Shown: piece by piece, positions 52,229-60,439 of the stretch | How the letters are laid out: each line of letters opens with the position of its first letter | Position numbering within the stretch: position 1 is the first letter of the stretch | Source: Exiguobacterium sp. s122 | GTDB lineage: Bacteria > Bacillota > Bacilli > Exiguobacteriales > Exiguobacteriaceae | Reading direction: 5' to 3' | Assembly: GCF_018618475.1 (NCBI RefSeq) | Contig: NZ_JACSMD010000001.1 | Location: 1,116,001 to 1,180,000, forward strand | DNA length: 64,000 nt | Position numbers and translations under genes: made by a program | Notes under the pieces: model-generated | The model's input: only the letters and a program-made list of their open reading frames with translations | Told to the model about the DNA's origin: nothing | Database searches by the model: none

Positions 52229-52230
52229 TT

Positions 52231-53379
52231 TCATTGCATAATGTCGAGTTCCCCCATCCATTGTGAGACATGTTCGCTCGTCGACGTGAACAGTTCTGGC
52301 TTTGCTTGCTTCAACGGGACGACTTCGAAATGACCTTCGCTTGAGCGACGGGTGAACGTCGGATAAAACATCGGATTGGCGAGTTCGAACGTCGTCTCGT
52401 CGTCGAGCGTCGTCTTGACGACCTCAATCCCGACAATGCCACCGATATTCCGTTCATCGCCTTGTTGCCCTGATAAGAAGTTGCCGAGCGAGTAGGCGAC
52501 GAACGTCCGGTTGCCGTTCACCCCGTCCACCCAGGTGACCGGTTGCAACACGTGCGGGTGATGGCCGATGATGATGTCGACGCCGAGGTCGGCCAATTCT
52601 TGGACGAGCGATTCTTGTGACGCGTTCGGGAGCGGCTCGTACTCGTTACCGAAATGGAGCGAGACGACGGTCATGTCGGCAACGCTTTCCGCTTTCTCGA
52701 CGTCTGAGCGAATCAAGTCTAGATCGATGTAGTTGACATGGTACGGCTGTTTCGGAACGACGCCGTTCGTCCCATACGTATAGGCGAGGAAGGCGAAAGA
52801 GATCTCATTCTCCGTCAACGTCCGAATATTTGCTTTATCTTCTTCGGAGATGAAGGAACCGGTATACGGCATCCCGATCGTGTTCCAATGGTTGATCGAG
52901 TTCTCAATCGCCTTTACGCCACGGTCGAGCGTATGGTTGTTCGCCGTCGTCACAAGGTCGATCCCAGCTTCTTGTAACGCGTCGCCAATTTCGTACGGGC
53001 TGTTGAACGCGGGATAACTCGACAGACCGATCTCACTGCCCCCGATCATGCTCTCTTGGTTGGCGATGGCAATGTCCGCCCGTTGAAGGATCGGGGCGAC
53101 CTCCTCGAATCCGGGATTGAAGTCGAACCCATCATCGGTCGCGGCGGCGTTATATACCGAGTCGTGTAATAAAATATCGCCAATCGCATACAAGGAGGCG
53201 GTCGACATGACCGGCTCCGGCTCAGCCGGCGGGGCCGGTTCTGGCGGCTGTTCGGTCTCGACCGGCGGCGTCTCGGCTTGGTCCCCGACGCTAGGTTCGA
53301 CCTCGGCTGTGGCACAGCCGGCTAATAGAAAGATCGATAATGGCACGACGAGCCTCAAAGAAATAGGGATTCGTTTCAA
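52231..53379 (-). CDS. CapA-type lipoprotein (poly-gamma-glutamate capsule/metallophosphatase fold)
   Basis: A 382-residue exported protein. The signal peptide ends in lipobox LAGC (Cys22), followed by a Pro/Glu-rich linker (about 24-60). The CapA/PgsA-type calcineurin-like fold has AIGDILLHDSV (metal Asp), ANQESMIGG, TTANNHTLDRG, SLHFGNEY and IGHHPHVLQPV, giving the usual Asp/Asn/His ligands. CapA helps polymerise or export poly-gamma-glutamate in Bacillus, but no capB or capC is nearby, so a stand-alone surface hydrolase role is equally possible. The start is uncertain: TTG at 53379 gives a normal signal peptide but its AAAGGA is 13 bases away; GTG at 53391 is adjacent to that site. Confidence 0.85.
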   Translation of the reverse strand: MKRIPISLRLVVPLSIFLLAGCATAEVEPSVGDQAETPPVETEQPPEPAPPAEPEPVMSTASLYAIGDILLHDSVYNAAATDDGFDFNPGFEEVAPILQRADIAIANQESMIGGSEIGLSSYPAFNSPYEIGDALQEAGIDLVTTANNHTLDRGVKAIENSINHWNTIGMPYTGSFISEEDKANIRTLTENEISFAFLAYTYGTNGVVPKQPYHVNYIDLDLIRSDVEKAESVADMTVVSLHFGNEYEPLPNASQESLVQELADLGVDIIIGHHPHVLQPVTWVDGVNGNRTFVAYSLGNFLSGQQGDERNIGGIVGIEVVKTTLDDETTFELANPMFYPTFTRRSSEGHFEVVPLKQAKPELFTSTSEHVSQWMGELDIMQ

Positions 53380-53477
53380 CTGACAAGTCACGTCCTTTCG
53401 ATAGGTTCCACGAAGATGCAATATTTTATTTCTTCTTTTCGACGGGAATGTCACGAATTCCTCGTCACGACGTAAAA

Positions 53478-53509
53478 AAATGTACCAGGCGTAAAGCACC
53501 TGGTACATC
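53478..53509 (-). terminator. Terminator of putP
   Basis: Minus-strand ATGTACCAGGTG and CCTGGTACAT arms are followed by TTTTTTTACG. Confidence 0.85.
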
Positions 53510-53512
53510 GCG

Positions 53513-55000
53513 TTATACTTGCTCACGTTTTAAAATATGTTCCATTTCCTCGAACTCGCTCGTAATCGTCTGACTCGGCGGTGGTGTCATCAAGCTGACG
53601 ACATAAATCGCAAGAGCCGACAAGAAGAACGCCGGAATCATTTCATAAAGCTCACCGATGGTCCCGAACCAATCGGCGGCGTAGTTCTTCCAGACGATGA
53701 CGATGATGGCACCGGTCAACATACCGGCGAGAGCGCCTTGACGCGTCGTCCGTTTCCAGAACAAGCTGAACAAGATGAGCGGGCCGAACGATGAACCGAA
53801 GCCGGCCCATGCGTACCCGACGAGGTTAAGAATCGAATCGTCCGCACCGAGTGCGAGCCAAATCGAGACGGCCGAGACGAGGATGACCGTGATTCGCCCG
53901 ACCATGACGAGCTCGCGGTCACCCGCACCTTTCCGGAAGAACTTTTGATAGAAGTCCGTCGTCGCGGCACTCGATGATACGAGAAGCTGCGACGAGATTG
54001 TCGACATGATCGCCGCAAGGAGGGCCGCTAACAAGACACCGGTGACCAAGTCGACGAACAATAAGTCCGACAAGTTGATGAAGATATTCTCCGGGTTGTC
54101 GATCTCTAACCCTTGTTGCGTGTAGTAAGCAAGGCCGAACAATCCGGTCGCCATCGCTCCGACGACGGTGAACACCATCCAAGAGATGCCGATGCGGCGT
54201 GCCGTTTTAATGTCTTTTAACTTTTCAATCGCCATGAAGCGAACGATGATATGCGGCTGCCCGAAGTAGCCGAGACCCCAAGCGAACAAGGAGACGATTC
54301 CGATCAACGATTGTCCTGTCCATGGGTCAAGGAGTGCCGGATCGATGTCGCCAATCGTTTGGAACGCGTTCGAGACGCCGTCCGTTGCCGTGATGGCGAT
54401 TGCTGGAACGAAGATGAGTGCGAACAACATGATGAGTCCTTGGACAAAATCGGTCCAACTGACGGCCAAAAAGCCGCCGATAAACGTATAAATGATAATG
54501 ATGGAAGCTAAAATTAAGACGCCGGTGACAAACTCGATTCCAAAGACGGCGTTGAACAAGCGGCCGCCGGCGACGAACCCGCTCGTCGCATACAGCGTGA
54601 AGAAGACGAGGGTGACCGCAGCAGAGAACGTACGCAGTGTCCCTCGCGTGTCTTTAAATCGCTTCTCGAAGTAGTCTGGAATCGTGATCGCATCTTCCGC
54701 TAAATACGAATACGTCCGAAGACGAGGAGCGACGAGCAACCAGTTCAAGTACGCGCCAATCGTCAACCCGATGACGATCCACCCGCTTGAAAGTCCTGAT
54801 GCGAACATCGCACCAGGCAGCCCCATTAAGAGCCATCCGCTCATGTCCGAGGCACCGGCTGACAAGGCCGCCACACCCGGTCCGAGCGCCCGCCCGCCGA
54901 GCATGTAATCGCCGATGCTACTCGTTCGGCGATAGGCGACGATGCCGATAAGCACCATGAGCGCCATGTAAATCGTGATTGAAATTAAAATACCGTTCAT
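53513..55000 (-). CDS. putP: Sodium/proline symporter (PutP/OpuE type)
   Basis: Sodium:solute symporter of 495 residues with about 13 helices. The ASDMSGWLLMGLPGAMFASG region (residues 50-69) and GYFGQPHIIVRFMAI (about 252-266) are typical of the proline branch PutP/OpuE. It could import proline for catabolism or osmoprotection; no put dehydrogenase is adjacent, so the role is open. A perfect cre site at 55027-55040 suggests CcpA control, which favours a catabolic role. A perfect 16-bp palindrome at 55060-55075 may bind another regulator. Start ATG at 55000 with GGGGGAAAG upstream on the minus strand. Confidence 0.92.
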   Translation of the reverse strand: MNGILISITIYMALMVLIGIVAYRRTSSIGDYMLGGRALGPGVAALSAGASDMSGWLLMGLPGAMFASGLSSGWIVIGLTIGAYLNWLLVAPRLRTYSYLAEDAITIPDYFEKRFKDTRGTLRTFSAAVTLVFFTLYATSGFVAGGRLFNAVFGIEFVTGVLILASIIIIYTFIGGFLAVSWTDFVQGLIMLFALIFVPAIAITATDGVSNAFQTIGDIDPALLDPWTGQSLIGIVSLFAWGLGYFGQPHIIVRFMAIEKLKDIKTARRIGISWMVFTVVGAMATGLFGLAYYTQQGLEIDNPENIFINLSDLLFVDLVTGVLLAALLAAIMSTISSQLLVSSSAATTDFYQKFFRKGAGDRELVMVGRITVILVSAVSIWLALGADDSILNLVGYAWAGFGSSFGPLILFSLFWKRTTRQGALAGMLTGAIIVIVWKNYAADWFGTIGELYEMIPAFFLSALAIYVVSLMTPPPSQTITSEFEEMEHILKREQV

Positions 55001-55026
55001 TCTCTTTCCCCCTACTGTTCATTAAT

Positions 55027-55040
55027 TGAAAACGCTTACA
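55027..55040. promoter_or_regulatory. cre site upstream of putP
   Basis: TGAAAACGCTTACA matches the CcpA consensus TGWAANCGNTNWCA at every position. It lies 27 bases upstream of the putP start, downstream of any likely promoter, so it should repress. Confidence 0.75.
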
Positions 55041-55059
55041 AACTATATATATCATGTCT

Positions 55060-55075
55060 TGACAAAATTTTGTCA
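55060..55075. repeat. Perfect 16-bp palindrome, candidate operator
   Basis: TGACAAAATTTTGTCA is a perfect inverted repeat in the 130-base gap between putP and tag. It contains TTGACA- and TTGTCA-like -35 elements on either strand, so a protein bound here could control one or both directions. Confidence 0.5.
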
Positions 55076-55130
55076 CAAAAATGAATAGCTTGCACGTCTT
55101 ACTTTCATGATTGACCAAAAAAATAAAAAA

Positions 55131-55688
55131 TTATTTAGCGGAACATGTTGAGAGATGGTCGTTAACGAGGCCGGTCGCCTGCAGATGGGCATAGACGGTC
55201 GTCGGGCCGAGAAACTTGAAACCGCGACGTTTCAAGTCTTTACTGAGGCGCTCGGATCGTTCGGTCACAGCCGGGATTTCTTCGGCCGATCGCCATTCAT
55301 TGCGGATGACTTGCCCATCGACGAATGACCAAATGTACGAATCGAACGAACCGAACTCGGCTTGGATTTCAAGGAAGCGCTTGGCGTTATTGATGGACGC
55401 TTCGATTTTACGCCGATTTTTAACGATGCCAGCGTCTCGCATCAATCGTTCGACATCGTCCGGCGTGAACGCGGCAACCCGCTTGACGTCAAAATCCACA
55501 TAGGCCGCACGATAGTGCTCGCGCTTTCGCAAGATGGTCAGCCAACTTAGGCCGGCTTGAGCGCTCTCGAGCGTCAAACATTCAAAATGTTTCTTGTCGT
55601 CATGGACCGGTTTTCCCCATTCTTCGTCATGGTACCGGACGTAGAGCGGGTCAGTCCCACACCACGGGCAGCGTGTCGTTTCATTCAT
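55131..55688 (-). CDS. tag: DNA-3-methyladenine glycosylase I
   Basis: Base-excision repair enzyme of 185 residues that removes 3-methyladenine from alkylated DNA. It has the family start RCPWCG (Cys zinc ligand), YHDEEWG (about 19-25), the LTLESAQAGLSWLTIL helix, and the C-terminal GPTTVYAHLQATGLVNDH followed by Cys, which completes the zinc snap. ATG at 55688 lies after AAAGGACTGAG; the frame continues to 55709 without a better site. Single gene between putP (same strand) and the divergent DedA gene. Confidence 0.95.
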   Translation of the reverse strand: MNETTRCPWCGTDPLYVRYHDEEWGKPVHDDKKHFECLTLESAQAGLSWLTILRKREHYRAAYVDFDVKRVAAFTPDDVERLMRDAGIVKNRRKIEASINNAKRFLEIQAEFGSFDSYIWSFVDGQVIRNEWRSAEEIPAVTERSERLSKDLKRRGFKFLGPTTVYAHLQATGLVNDHLSTCSAK

Positions 55689-55730
55689 TCGGCTCAGTCC
55701 TTTTTTCACTTATTGTAACACGTCAAGCTG

Positions 55731-55755
55731 GTTTTCGAATTAAACAGCAGGGTAT
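55731..55755 (+). promoter_or_regulatory. Candidate sigma-B promoter of the DedA gene
   Basis: GTTTTC at 55731-55736 and GGGTAT at 55750-55755, spaced by 13 bases, resemble the sigma-B pattern GTTT-N-GGGTAT. It lies 26 bases upstream of the ATG. TATACT overlapping at 55753-55758 could instead be a sigma-A -10. Confidence 0.4.
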
Positions 55756-55781
55756 ACTAGCGAAGAGTGGAGGTTGATCAC

Positions 55782-56411
55782 ATGCGTGATTGGATGATTG
55801 GTATCATTGAACAGTTCGGCTACATCGGCATCGCGTTCATGATTTTTATCGAGAACGTGTTTCCGCCGATTCCATCAGAAGTCGTGCTCTTATTCGGAGG
55901 ATTCTTCGCCGTGAAGACCGACTTGATGATTTGGCTCGTCATTGTCGCTGCGACGGCCGGGGCGATTGCTGGTGCCGTCCTCTTATATGCAATCGGACTT
56001 TATTTGGATGTCGAGCAGATTGAGAAGTGGACAAAAAAGTACGGGAAATGGATTCGTCTCGATCTCGATGACGTGCATAAGGCGGATGCCTGGTTCGACC
56101 GTTACGGGGGCTGGATGGTCTTTTTCGGCCGACTCATGCCTGTCGTCCGCAGTTTAATTTCGCTTCCGGCGGGCATGTCGAACATGCCGTTCGTTAAATT
56201 CTTATTGCTCAGTACGGCCGGGACGCTCATCTGGAACTCCATTCTCATCTTCATCGGGATTCGAGTTGGAGAGAATTGGGAGTCGATTCTTCGTTATTTG
56301 GATGTGTATTCATATGTCATCTATGCGCTACTCGCTGTCGCCTTGATTGTATATGTCATTTGGCGAAAGCGGCGGAAGCAAAAGAAATCGAAACGAGCCT
56401 CTTCCTTTTGA
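55782..56411 (+). CDS. DedA family (VTT domain) membrane protein
   Basis: A 209-residue membrane protein with about five hydrophobic segments including two re-entrant ones. The DedA signature ENVFPPIPSEVVLLFGGFF (in parts, residues 28-46) and FFGRLMPVVRSLISLPAGMSNM (about 118-139) with the conserved Arg and Gly residues are clear. DedA proteins flip or transport lipids such as undecaprenyl phosphate or phosphatidylethanolamine and affect envelope homeostasis. ATG at 55782 is eight bases from GGAGG at 55769-55773. A bidirectional terminator follows. Confidence 0.92.
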   Translation: MRDWMIGIIEQFGYIGIAFMIFIENVFPPIPSEVVLLFGGFFAVKTDLMIWLVIVAATAGAIAGAVLLYAIGLYLDVEQIEKWTKKYGKWIRLDLDDVHKADAWFDRYGGWMVFFGRLMPVVRSLISLPAGMSNMPFVKFLLLSTAGTLIWNSILIFIGIRVGENWESILRYLDVYSYVIYALLAVALIVYVIWRKRRKQKKSKRASSF

Positions 56412-56418
56412 AGACTAA

Positions 56419-56458
56419 AAAGACGACTAAGCCGGACGATTCCGGTTTAGTCGTCTTT
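56419..56458. terminator. Bidirectional terminator
   Basis: AAAGACGACTAA (56419-56430) pairs with TTAGTCGTCTTT (56447-56458), with an inner CCGG...CCGG pair. It overlaps the stop codon of the antiporter gene on the minus strand. Confidence 0.85.
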
Positions 56459-57619
56459 CTTTTGATTCGGCCTCATCTTATCAAGCGTCTGTTCGGTCTT
56501 TTCCGCTAACCGCTCAGAAAAACGGAATAAGACGATGCCGATGATGGCCGAGACAAAGATATAGAGACCAACAAATAAATTGATGGCACCGTTTGATAGC
56601 GTCGTGAACAAAATCGAGAATTCCCCGCGTGGCGCTAGCGAGAATCCGGCCTCGTTCGCTTTGACCCGACTCAGTCCATACATGCGGCCGCCAATCCGTC
56701 CGACGATCCACTTCGACAAAACTCCACAGACGATCAAGACGAAGAACAAGGCGTTGATAATCACACCTTGATCGAGATTGATAGAAATCCCAAACGAGAT
56801 GAAGAAAATCGGTAAAAACAAGTCTCGAACCGGCACGGTCAATCGTTTCAGTGGACGAATGTCGTGGATGCCTGCAAGCATAATGCCAGCGATGAACGCT
56901 CCGAGAATCTCGGATAAGCCGAACACCATCCCGATTCCGGCAAAGAAGAGAATCAACCCGATCAGTCCAATGCTCGCATCATCTTGCCGCAACAAATGTT
57001 TGACGGCACGAGGATTGCGTGTGACGAACTTGATGCCTATAAACAAGAGGACACCAAAGACGAGAAAGCCGACGAACACTTTTCCGATATCACTAAATGC
57101 AACGGGTTCATCTTGAATGATGAACGGCGCAATCGTCAATAAGAGCGGGGCAAAGATATCTTCAAAAATAAGTAATGCCAGAACGAACTCTTTAATGTTC
57201 TCATGCTTATACTGATGGCGCTCGAGTAGCCGCGCGGAAATCGATGAACTCGTCGCATATAGCACCGCACCAATCAGAAACGACTGGGTTACATCAAGAC
57301 CGAATGCGAGCGCAATCAACATCGACACCCCGAAGGCGAGCACGATATCAAGCACACCGGCCTTCCACACTTGCCGCATCCGTTTGGTCAACTCGTTAAT
57401 TGGGAATTTTAAGCCGAGTAAGAAAAAGAGCAGAACAATCCCGATCTCACCCGCGATTTTGAACACTTCGTTGCCGTCCCAAAAAAAAACCGACGATGAC
57501 GCCGATTGCGATGAACGCGAGAATACTTGGGAAGAAGAGGCGCTCAATCAATAGACTGACAATCGAGATGAGGGCAAGGGCCCCCCGAGAAAAATGATAA
57601 TATTGATGTCTAAATTCAT
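56447..57619 (-). pseudogene. CPA2 family monovalent cation/proton antiporter, broken by two homopolymer indels
   Basis: Homologue of KefB/YhaU-type antiporters; intact it would be about 390 residues with 12 helices. Translation from ATG 57619 (after GGAGGTGGCGC) reads MNLDINIIIFLGG and then meets a stop after 23 codons. Adding one G to the G6 run at 57581-57586 restores ALALISIVSLLIE and the next helix. Removing one T from the T9 run at 57481-57489 restores FFWDGNEVFKIAGE and the rest, which is open to 56447. The two shifts cancel, so start and end share a frame. The downstream part keeps the antiporter core (LGLKFP, DDASIGLIGLILFF). Either two sequencing errors, a decayed gene or phase-variable tracts. 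Confidence 0.8.
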
Positions 57620-57656
57620 GCGCCACCTCCTTCAAGGGAGAACAGAAGAGTCCGGT

Positions 57657-58076
57657 TTACTTGTCTGGCCATTGATATTCCATCCCGACCGATTCCGGGC
57701 GCGAATAGTCGAAACCGAAATGACGATACAAGCCATCGGCCGGGATATCCGCAATCAAACTGATGATGGCGGTCTCATCGGCTTCTCGTAAAATCCATTC
57801 CATCAGATGCTCCATAATGAGTTTACCGAGTCCGAGTCCTTGGCAGTCGGGGTCGACGACGATATCGACGAGGTGAAACACCATCCCGCCATCGCCAACG
57901 ACACGTCCCATGCCTACAATCTCGTCGTTTACATAAAGACATACGCCGAACAATGTATTGGCGAGGCCTTTTTCTGTCGAATTGTCCGATCGTTTGGGCA
58001 TACCGGCTTTGACCCGCAAACGCTGATGTTCTTTTGGAGACGGCGTCTCGTGCTTGACGTTGACTTCATTGACCAT
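57657..58076 (-). CDS. GNAT N-acetyltransferase
   Basis: A 139-residue acetyltransferase. The acetyl-CoA region LVDIVVDPDCQGLGLGKLIMEHLM (about 66-89, in parts) has the Q/RxxGxG/A loop, followed by the beta-bulge and a YRHFGFDY block near 119-126. ATG at 58076 lies seven bases after AAGGGGA; the frame upstream to 58163 lacks a ribosome site. It is 38 bases upstream of the broken antiporter gene on the same strand. Substrate unknown; small single-domain GNATs of this kind act on varied amines. Confidence 0.88.
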   Translation of the reverse strand: MVNEVNVKHETPSPKEHQRLRVKAGMPKRSDNSTEKGLANTLFGVCLYVNDEIVGMGRVVGDGGMVFHLVDIVVDPDCQGLGLGKLIMEHLMEWILREADETAIISLIADIPADGLYRHFGFDYSRPESVGMEYQWPDK

Positions 58077-58196
58077 AGTTAAATCCCCTTCCACACTAGT
58101 TGAAAATATTTTCCCGATATATTGACTTGATAAACCTTGATTTGTGAAGGAATACATCTTCATAATGAGACCGTATGGTACTGAAGGAGGGGTACA

Positions 58197-58757
58197 ATGT
58201 TAGAGCGACAATCGATACTACCCGCAATTCGAGATATGCGTGATTTAGAAGTGTTTTTGACGAGCGAGTTTGCGATCGGCGTTTTACTTGAAATTCACAT
58301 CGCAAGACTCGACGCCGTCTTTCGACTTTTGTCCGAGCACGACAAGAACGTCTTCATCCACTTGGATTTGATTCAAGGCTTGAAGGCGGATGAATATGCG
58401 ACCGAGTACGTCTGCCAGACGTATCGTCCGTACGGCATCATCTCGACGAAAGGAAGCGTCATCGTGAAAGCGAAACAAAAACAAGTGAAGACGGTACAGC
58501 GACTGTTTCTCATTGATTCGAGCTCGCTCGAGCGAAGCTACCGGATGATCGAGCGGACTCGCCCTGATTACATCGAAGTGCTACCTGGACTCGTTCCAAA
58601 GTACATTCAGGAGGTAAAGGCGCGCACCGGTATCCCGGTGTTCGCCGGAGGCTTGATTTCGACTCCTGACGAGGTTGAGTCGGCTCTCGAAGCCGGTGCA
58701 TCTGTCATCACGACGTCAAATCGCACACTTTGGGATGCACGATACGTCTCAAAATGA
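58197..58757 (+). CDS. glpP: GlpP-type antiterminator regulator, orphan
   Basis: A 186-residue TIM-barrel-like protein of the glycerol-uptake antiterminator family. The segments SILPAIRDMRDLEVFLTSE, HLDLIQGLKADEYATEYV, IISTKGSVIVKAKQ and VFAGGLISTPDEVESALEAGA are characteristic (given in parts). GlpP binds glycerol-3-phosphate and mRNA leaders to prevent termination before glp genes. No glpF, glpK or glpD follows; the next gene is a dehydrogenase 37 bases away with no leader terminator between. It must act at a distance or on another target. ATG at 58197 after AAGGAGGGG. Confidence 0.88.
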   Translation: MLERQSILPAIRDMRDLEVFLTSEFAIGVLLEIHIARLDAVFRLLSEHDKNVFIHLDLIQGLKADEYATEYVCQTYRPYGIISTKGSVIVKAKQKQVKTVQRLFLIDSSSLERSYRMIERTRPDYIEVLPGLVPKYIQEVKARTGIPVFAGGLISTPDEVESALEAGASVITTSNRTLWDARYVSK

Positions 58758-58794
58758 ATCTGACGGGTATAGACAGGGGAAGGAGGGGACGAAC

Positions 58795-59499
58795 ATGAAA
58801 GAGACGATGATCATTACAGGTGTCAGTCAAGGGATTGGGGAAGTTTTAGCGCGTGCGTTTTCAAAAACGTATCGCGTGGTTGGACTGGATGTGAAAGAGG
58901 ATCCGAAACTGGATGGTGTGACGTACATGCAATTGGATTTAGGGGATCATGAGGCGGTAGCGGAGACGTTCGATTTGATCGGTGAACAGTTCGGGACAGC
59001 CCACGTTTTGATTAACAACGGAGGGGTGTCCTCGCTTGAGAAACCGATGACCGAGCTCGATGTGGAGACATTTAAACATGTGATTGATGTGAATCTCGTC
59101 GGGACGTTCGCTTGCGCCAAAGCCTTTTTGGCGCTGAACGAGAATGCCGAATATGGACGCATCGTCAACGTCGCCTCGACTCGGGCGCTTCAGAACGAAC
59201 CGGATTGGGAGGCGTACGGGGCCTCAAAAGGTGGTATCGTCGCGCTCACACACTCGATGGCCGTCTCGCTCGCGGAACGTCCCATCACGGTGAATGCGGT
59301 CAGTCCCGGGTGGATTCACACGTCGGAAGAGGCGCTACGTGACATCGACCACCGTCAGCATCCGTCCGGCCGGGTCGGCAAGCCGACGGATATCGTCCGA
59401 GCCGTCACGTATTTGATTGACCGTGATAACGATTTCGTGAACGGACATAACTTGATCGTCGACGGGGGCATGACAAAAAAGATGATTTACGAACCATAA
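58795..59499 (+). CDS. SDR family oxidoreductase
   Basis: Short-chain dehydrogenase of 234 residues. The Rossmann motif TGVSQGIGE is at residues 8-16, NNGG near 74-77, the catalytic Ser in NVASTRA, and YxxxK as YGASKGG near 138-144, with PGW after it. All catalytic residues are present. ATG at 58795 lies after AAGGAGGGG; an in-frame upstream start falls inside glpP. It follows the GlpP-like gene closely, so both are probably one operon, but glycerol metabolism is not obviously served by an SDR. Substrate unknown. Confidence 0.9.
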   Translation: MKETMIITGVSQGIGEVLARAFSKTYRVVGLDVKEDPKLDGVTYMQLDLGDHEAVAETFDLIGEQFGTAHVLINNGGVSSLEKPMTELDVETFKHVIDVNLVGTFACAKAFLALNENAEYGRIVNVASTRALQNEPDWEAYGASKGGIVALTHSMAVSLAERPITVNAVSPGWIHTSEEALRDIDHRQHPSGRVGKPTDIVRAVTYLIDRDNDFVNGHNLIVDGGMTKKMIYEP

Positions 59500-59525
59500 A
59501 TAACTAGGACTATTACCCTAACTTT

Positions 59526-59588
59526 TAAAGCGCGACATGCGTGAATGTACCTAACGACGGGTACATTACGGATGAAGCGCTTTTTATC
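59526..59588 (+). terminator. Terminator of the glpP-SDR unit
   Basis: Outer arms AAAGCGC and GCGCTTT enclose an inner stem AATGTACC...GGGTACATT and are followed by TTTTATC. Confidence 0.8.
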
Positions 59589-59604
59589 ATAAGGAGGGGT
59601 CCTG

Positions 59605-60393
59605 ATGCATCGATTGGTTGAGGAAGCACTCAGATTCGCGGCTACGCGCCATGACGGGCAATTTCGTAAAGGATCACGCATTCCATATGTCACGCACCCG
59701 GTCGCGGTGGCGATGATCTTGACGGAAGACCATCAGCCGGTGCCGGTCGTCGCGGCAGGACTGTTACATGATGTGCTCGAAGACACGTTCACGACGAAGG
59801 AAGAACTGGTTGAAGCGTTCGGACCTGAAGTTGCCCGTCTCGTTGAAGCCGTTTCTGAGCCGGATAAGAGCTTGTCTTGGGAGGAACGAAAGCAGACGAT
59901 GCTCACCCGCATCCCTTCCCTCGAATACGATGAGATTGCGTTGCTCGTAGCGGACAAGCTTCATAATCTCCGCTCGATTCGGCTTGATATCGAGCAAGTG
60001 GGGAAAGGGGTCTGGTCGCGATTCCGCCGACCGCTCCGCGATCAGTCATGGTACTACCACGAGCTGCTCGAAGCACTCCAGCCATTTCGATCGACGTCCG
60101 GTCTGATTGAGGTGTTTGAACAGGAACTGAATCGATTGTTCTATGGGACAGAGGTTGACCGCGAGCATAAGCTTCAAAAACTGTCCACCGTCGTCACGGT
60201 CGGCTTTCAAGAAGAGGACTGGGTGCAAGAGGCGCCGACACTCTATCAGACCGCATGCGAGTTGGACGAGACGATGAGGGCGAACGATCGTAACGGTACA
60301 GGTGGCCGAAATGAATCCGTCTTAATCGGGTTGACCGAGTTGTCTTATCGGACAGCGCTCACGAGTGACGACGTCTTGAGTTTAATGAAGTGA
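59605..60393 (+). CDS. Stand-alone HD-domain hydrolase (RelA/SpoT hydrolase-like)
   Basis: A 262-residue protein whose first 150 residues form an HD domain like the hydrolase half of RelA/SpoT and MESH1. Metal and catalytic motifs are RHDGQFRKGSRIPYVTHP (His15 and His31), LLHDVLEDT (HD and ED, about 53-61) and LVADKLHNLRSI (Asp, about 117-127). No synthetase, TGS or ACT domain follows. The C-terminal part (about 160-262) is unrecognised. It could hydrolyse (p)ppGpp or another nucleotide; this is inferred from the fold. ATG at 59605 after AAGGAGGGG. Monocistronic. Confidence 0.82.
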   Translation: MHRLVEEALRFAATRHDGQFRKGSRIPYVTHPVAVAMILTEDHQPVPVVAAGLLHDVLEDTFTTKEELVEAFGPEVARLVEAVSEPDKSLSWEERKQTMLTRIPSLEYDEIALLVADKLHNLRSIRLDIEQVGKGVWSRFRRPLRDQSWYYHELLEALQPFRSTSGLIEVFEQELNRLFYGTEVDREHKLQKLSTVVTVGFQEEDWVQEAPTLYQTACELDETMRANDRNGTGGRNESVLIGLTELSYRTALTSDDVLSLMK

Positions 60394-60398
60394 AACGA

Positions 60399-60427
60399 TT
60401 GTCATCTCGAACGAACCGTGCTATAGT
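60399..60427 (+). promoter_or_regulatory. Promoter of the riboswitch-antiporter unit
   Basis: TTGTCA at 60399-60404 and TATAGT at 60422-60427 are separated by 17 bases, just upstream of the riboswitch. Confidence 0.75.
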
Positions 60428-60439
60428 CGGGTTGAGCAT

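Noticed and set aside
52102-52230. T-box leader upstream of argG
   Set aside because: The gap is only about 130 bases, much of it the terminator of the next unit; no T-box sequence (TGGNACC) is present.
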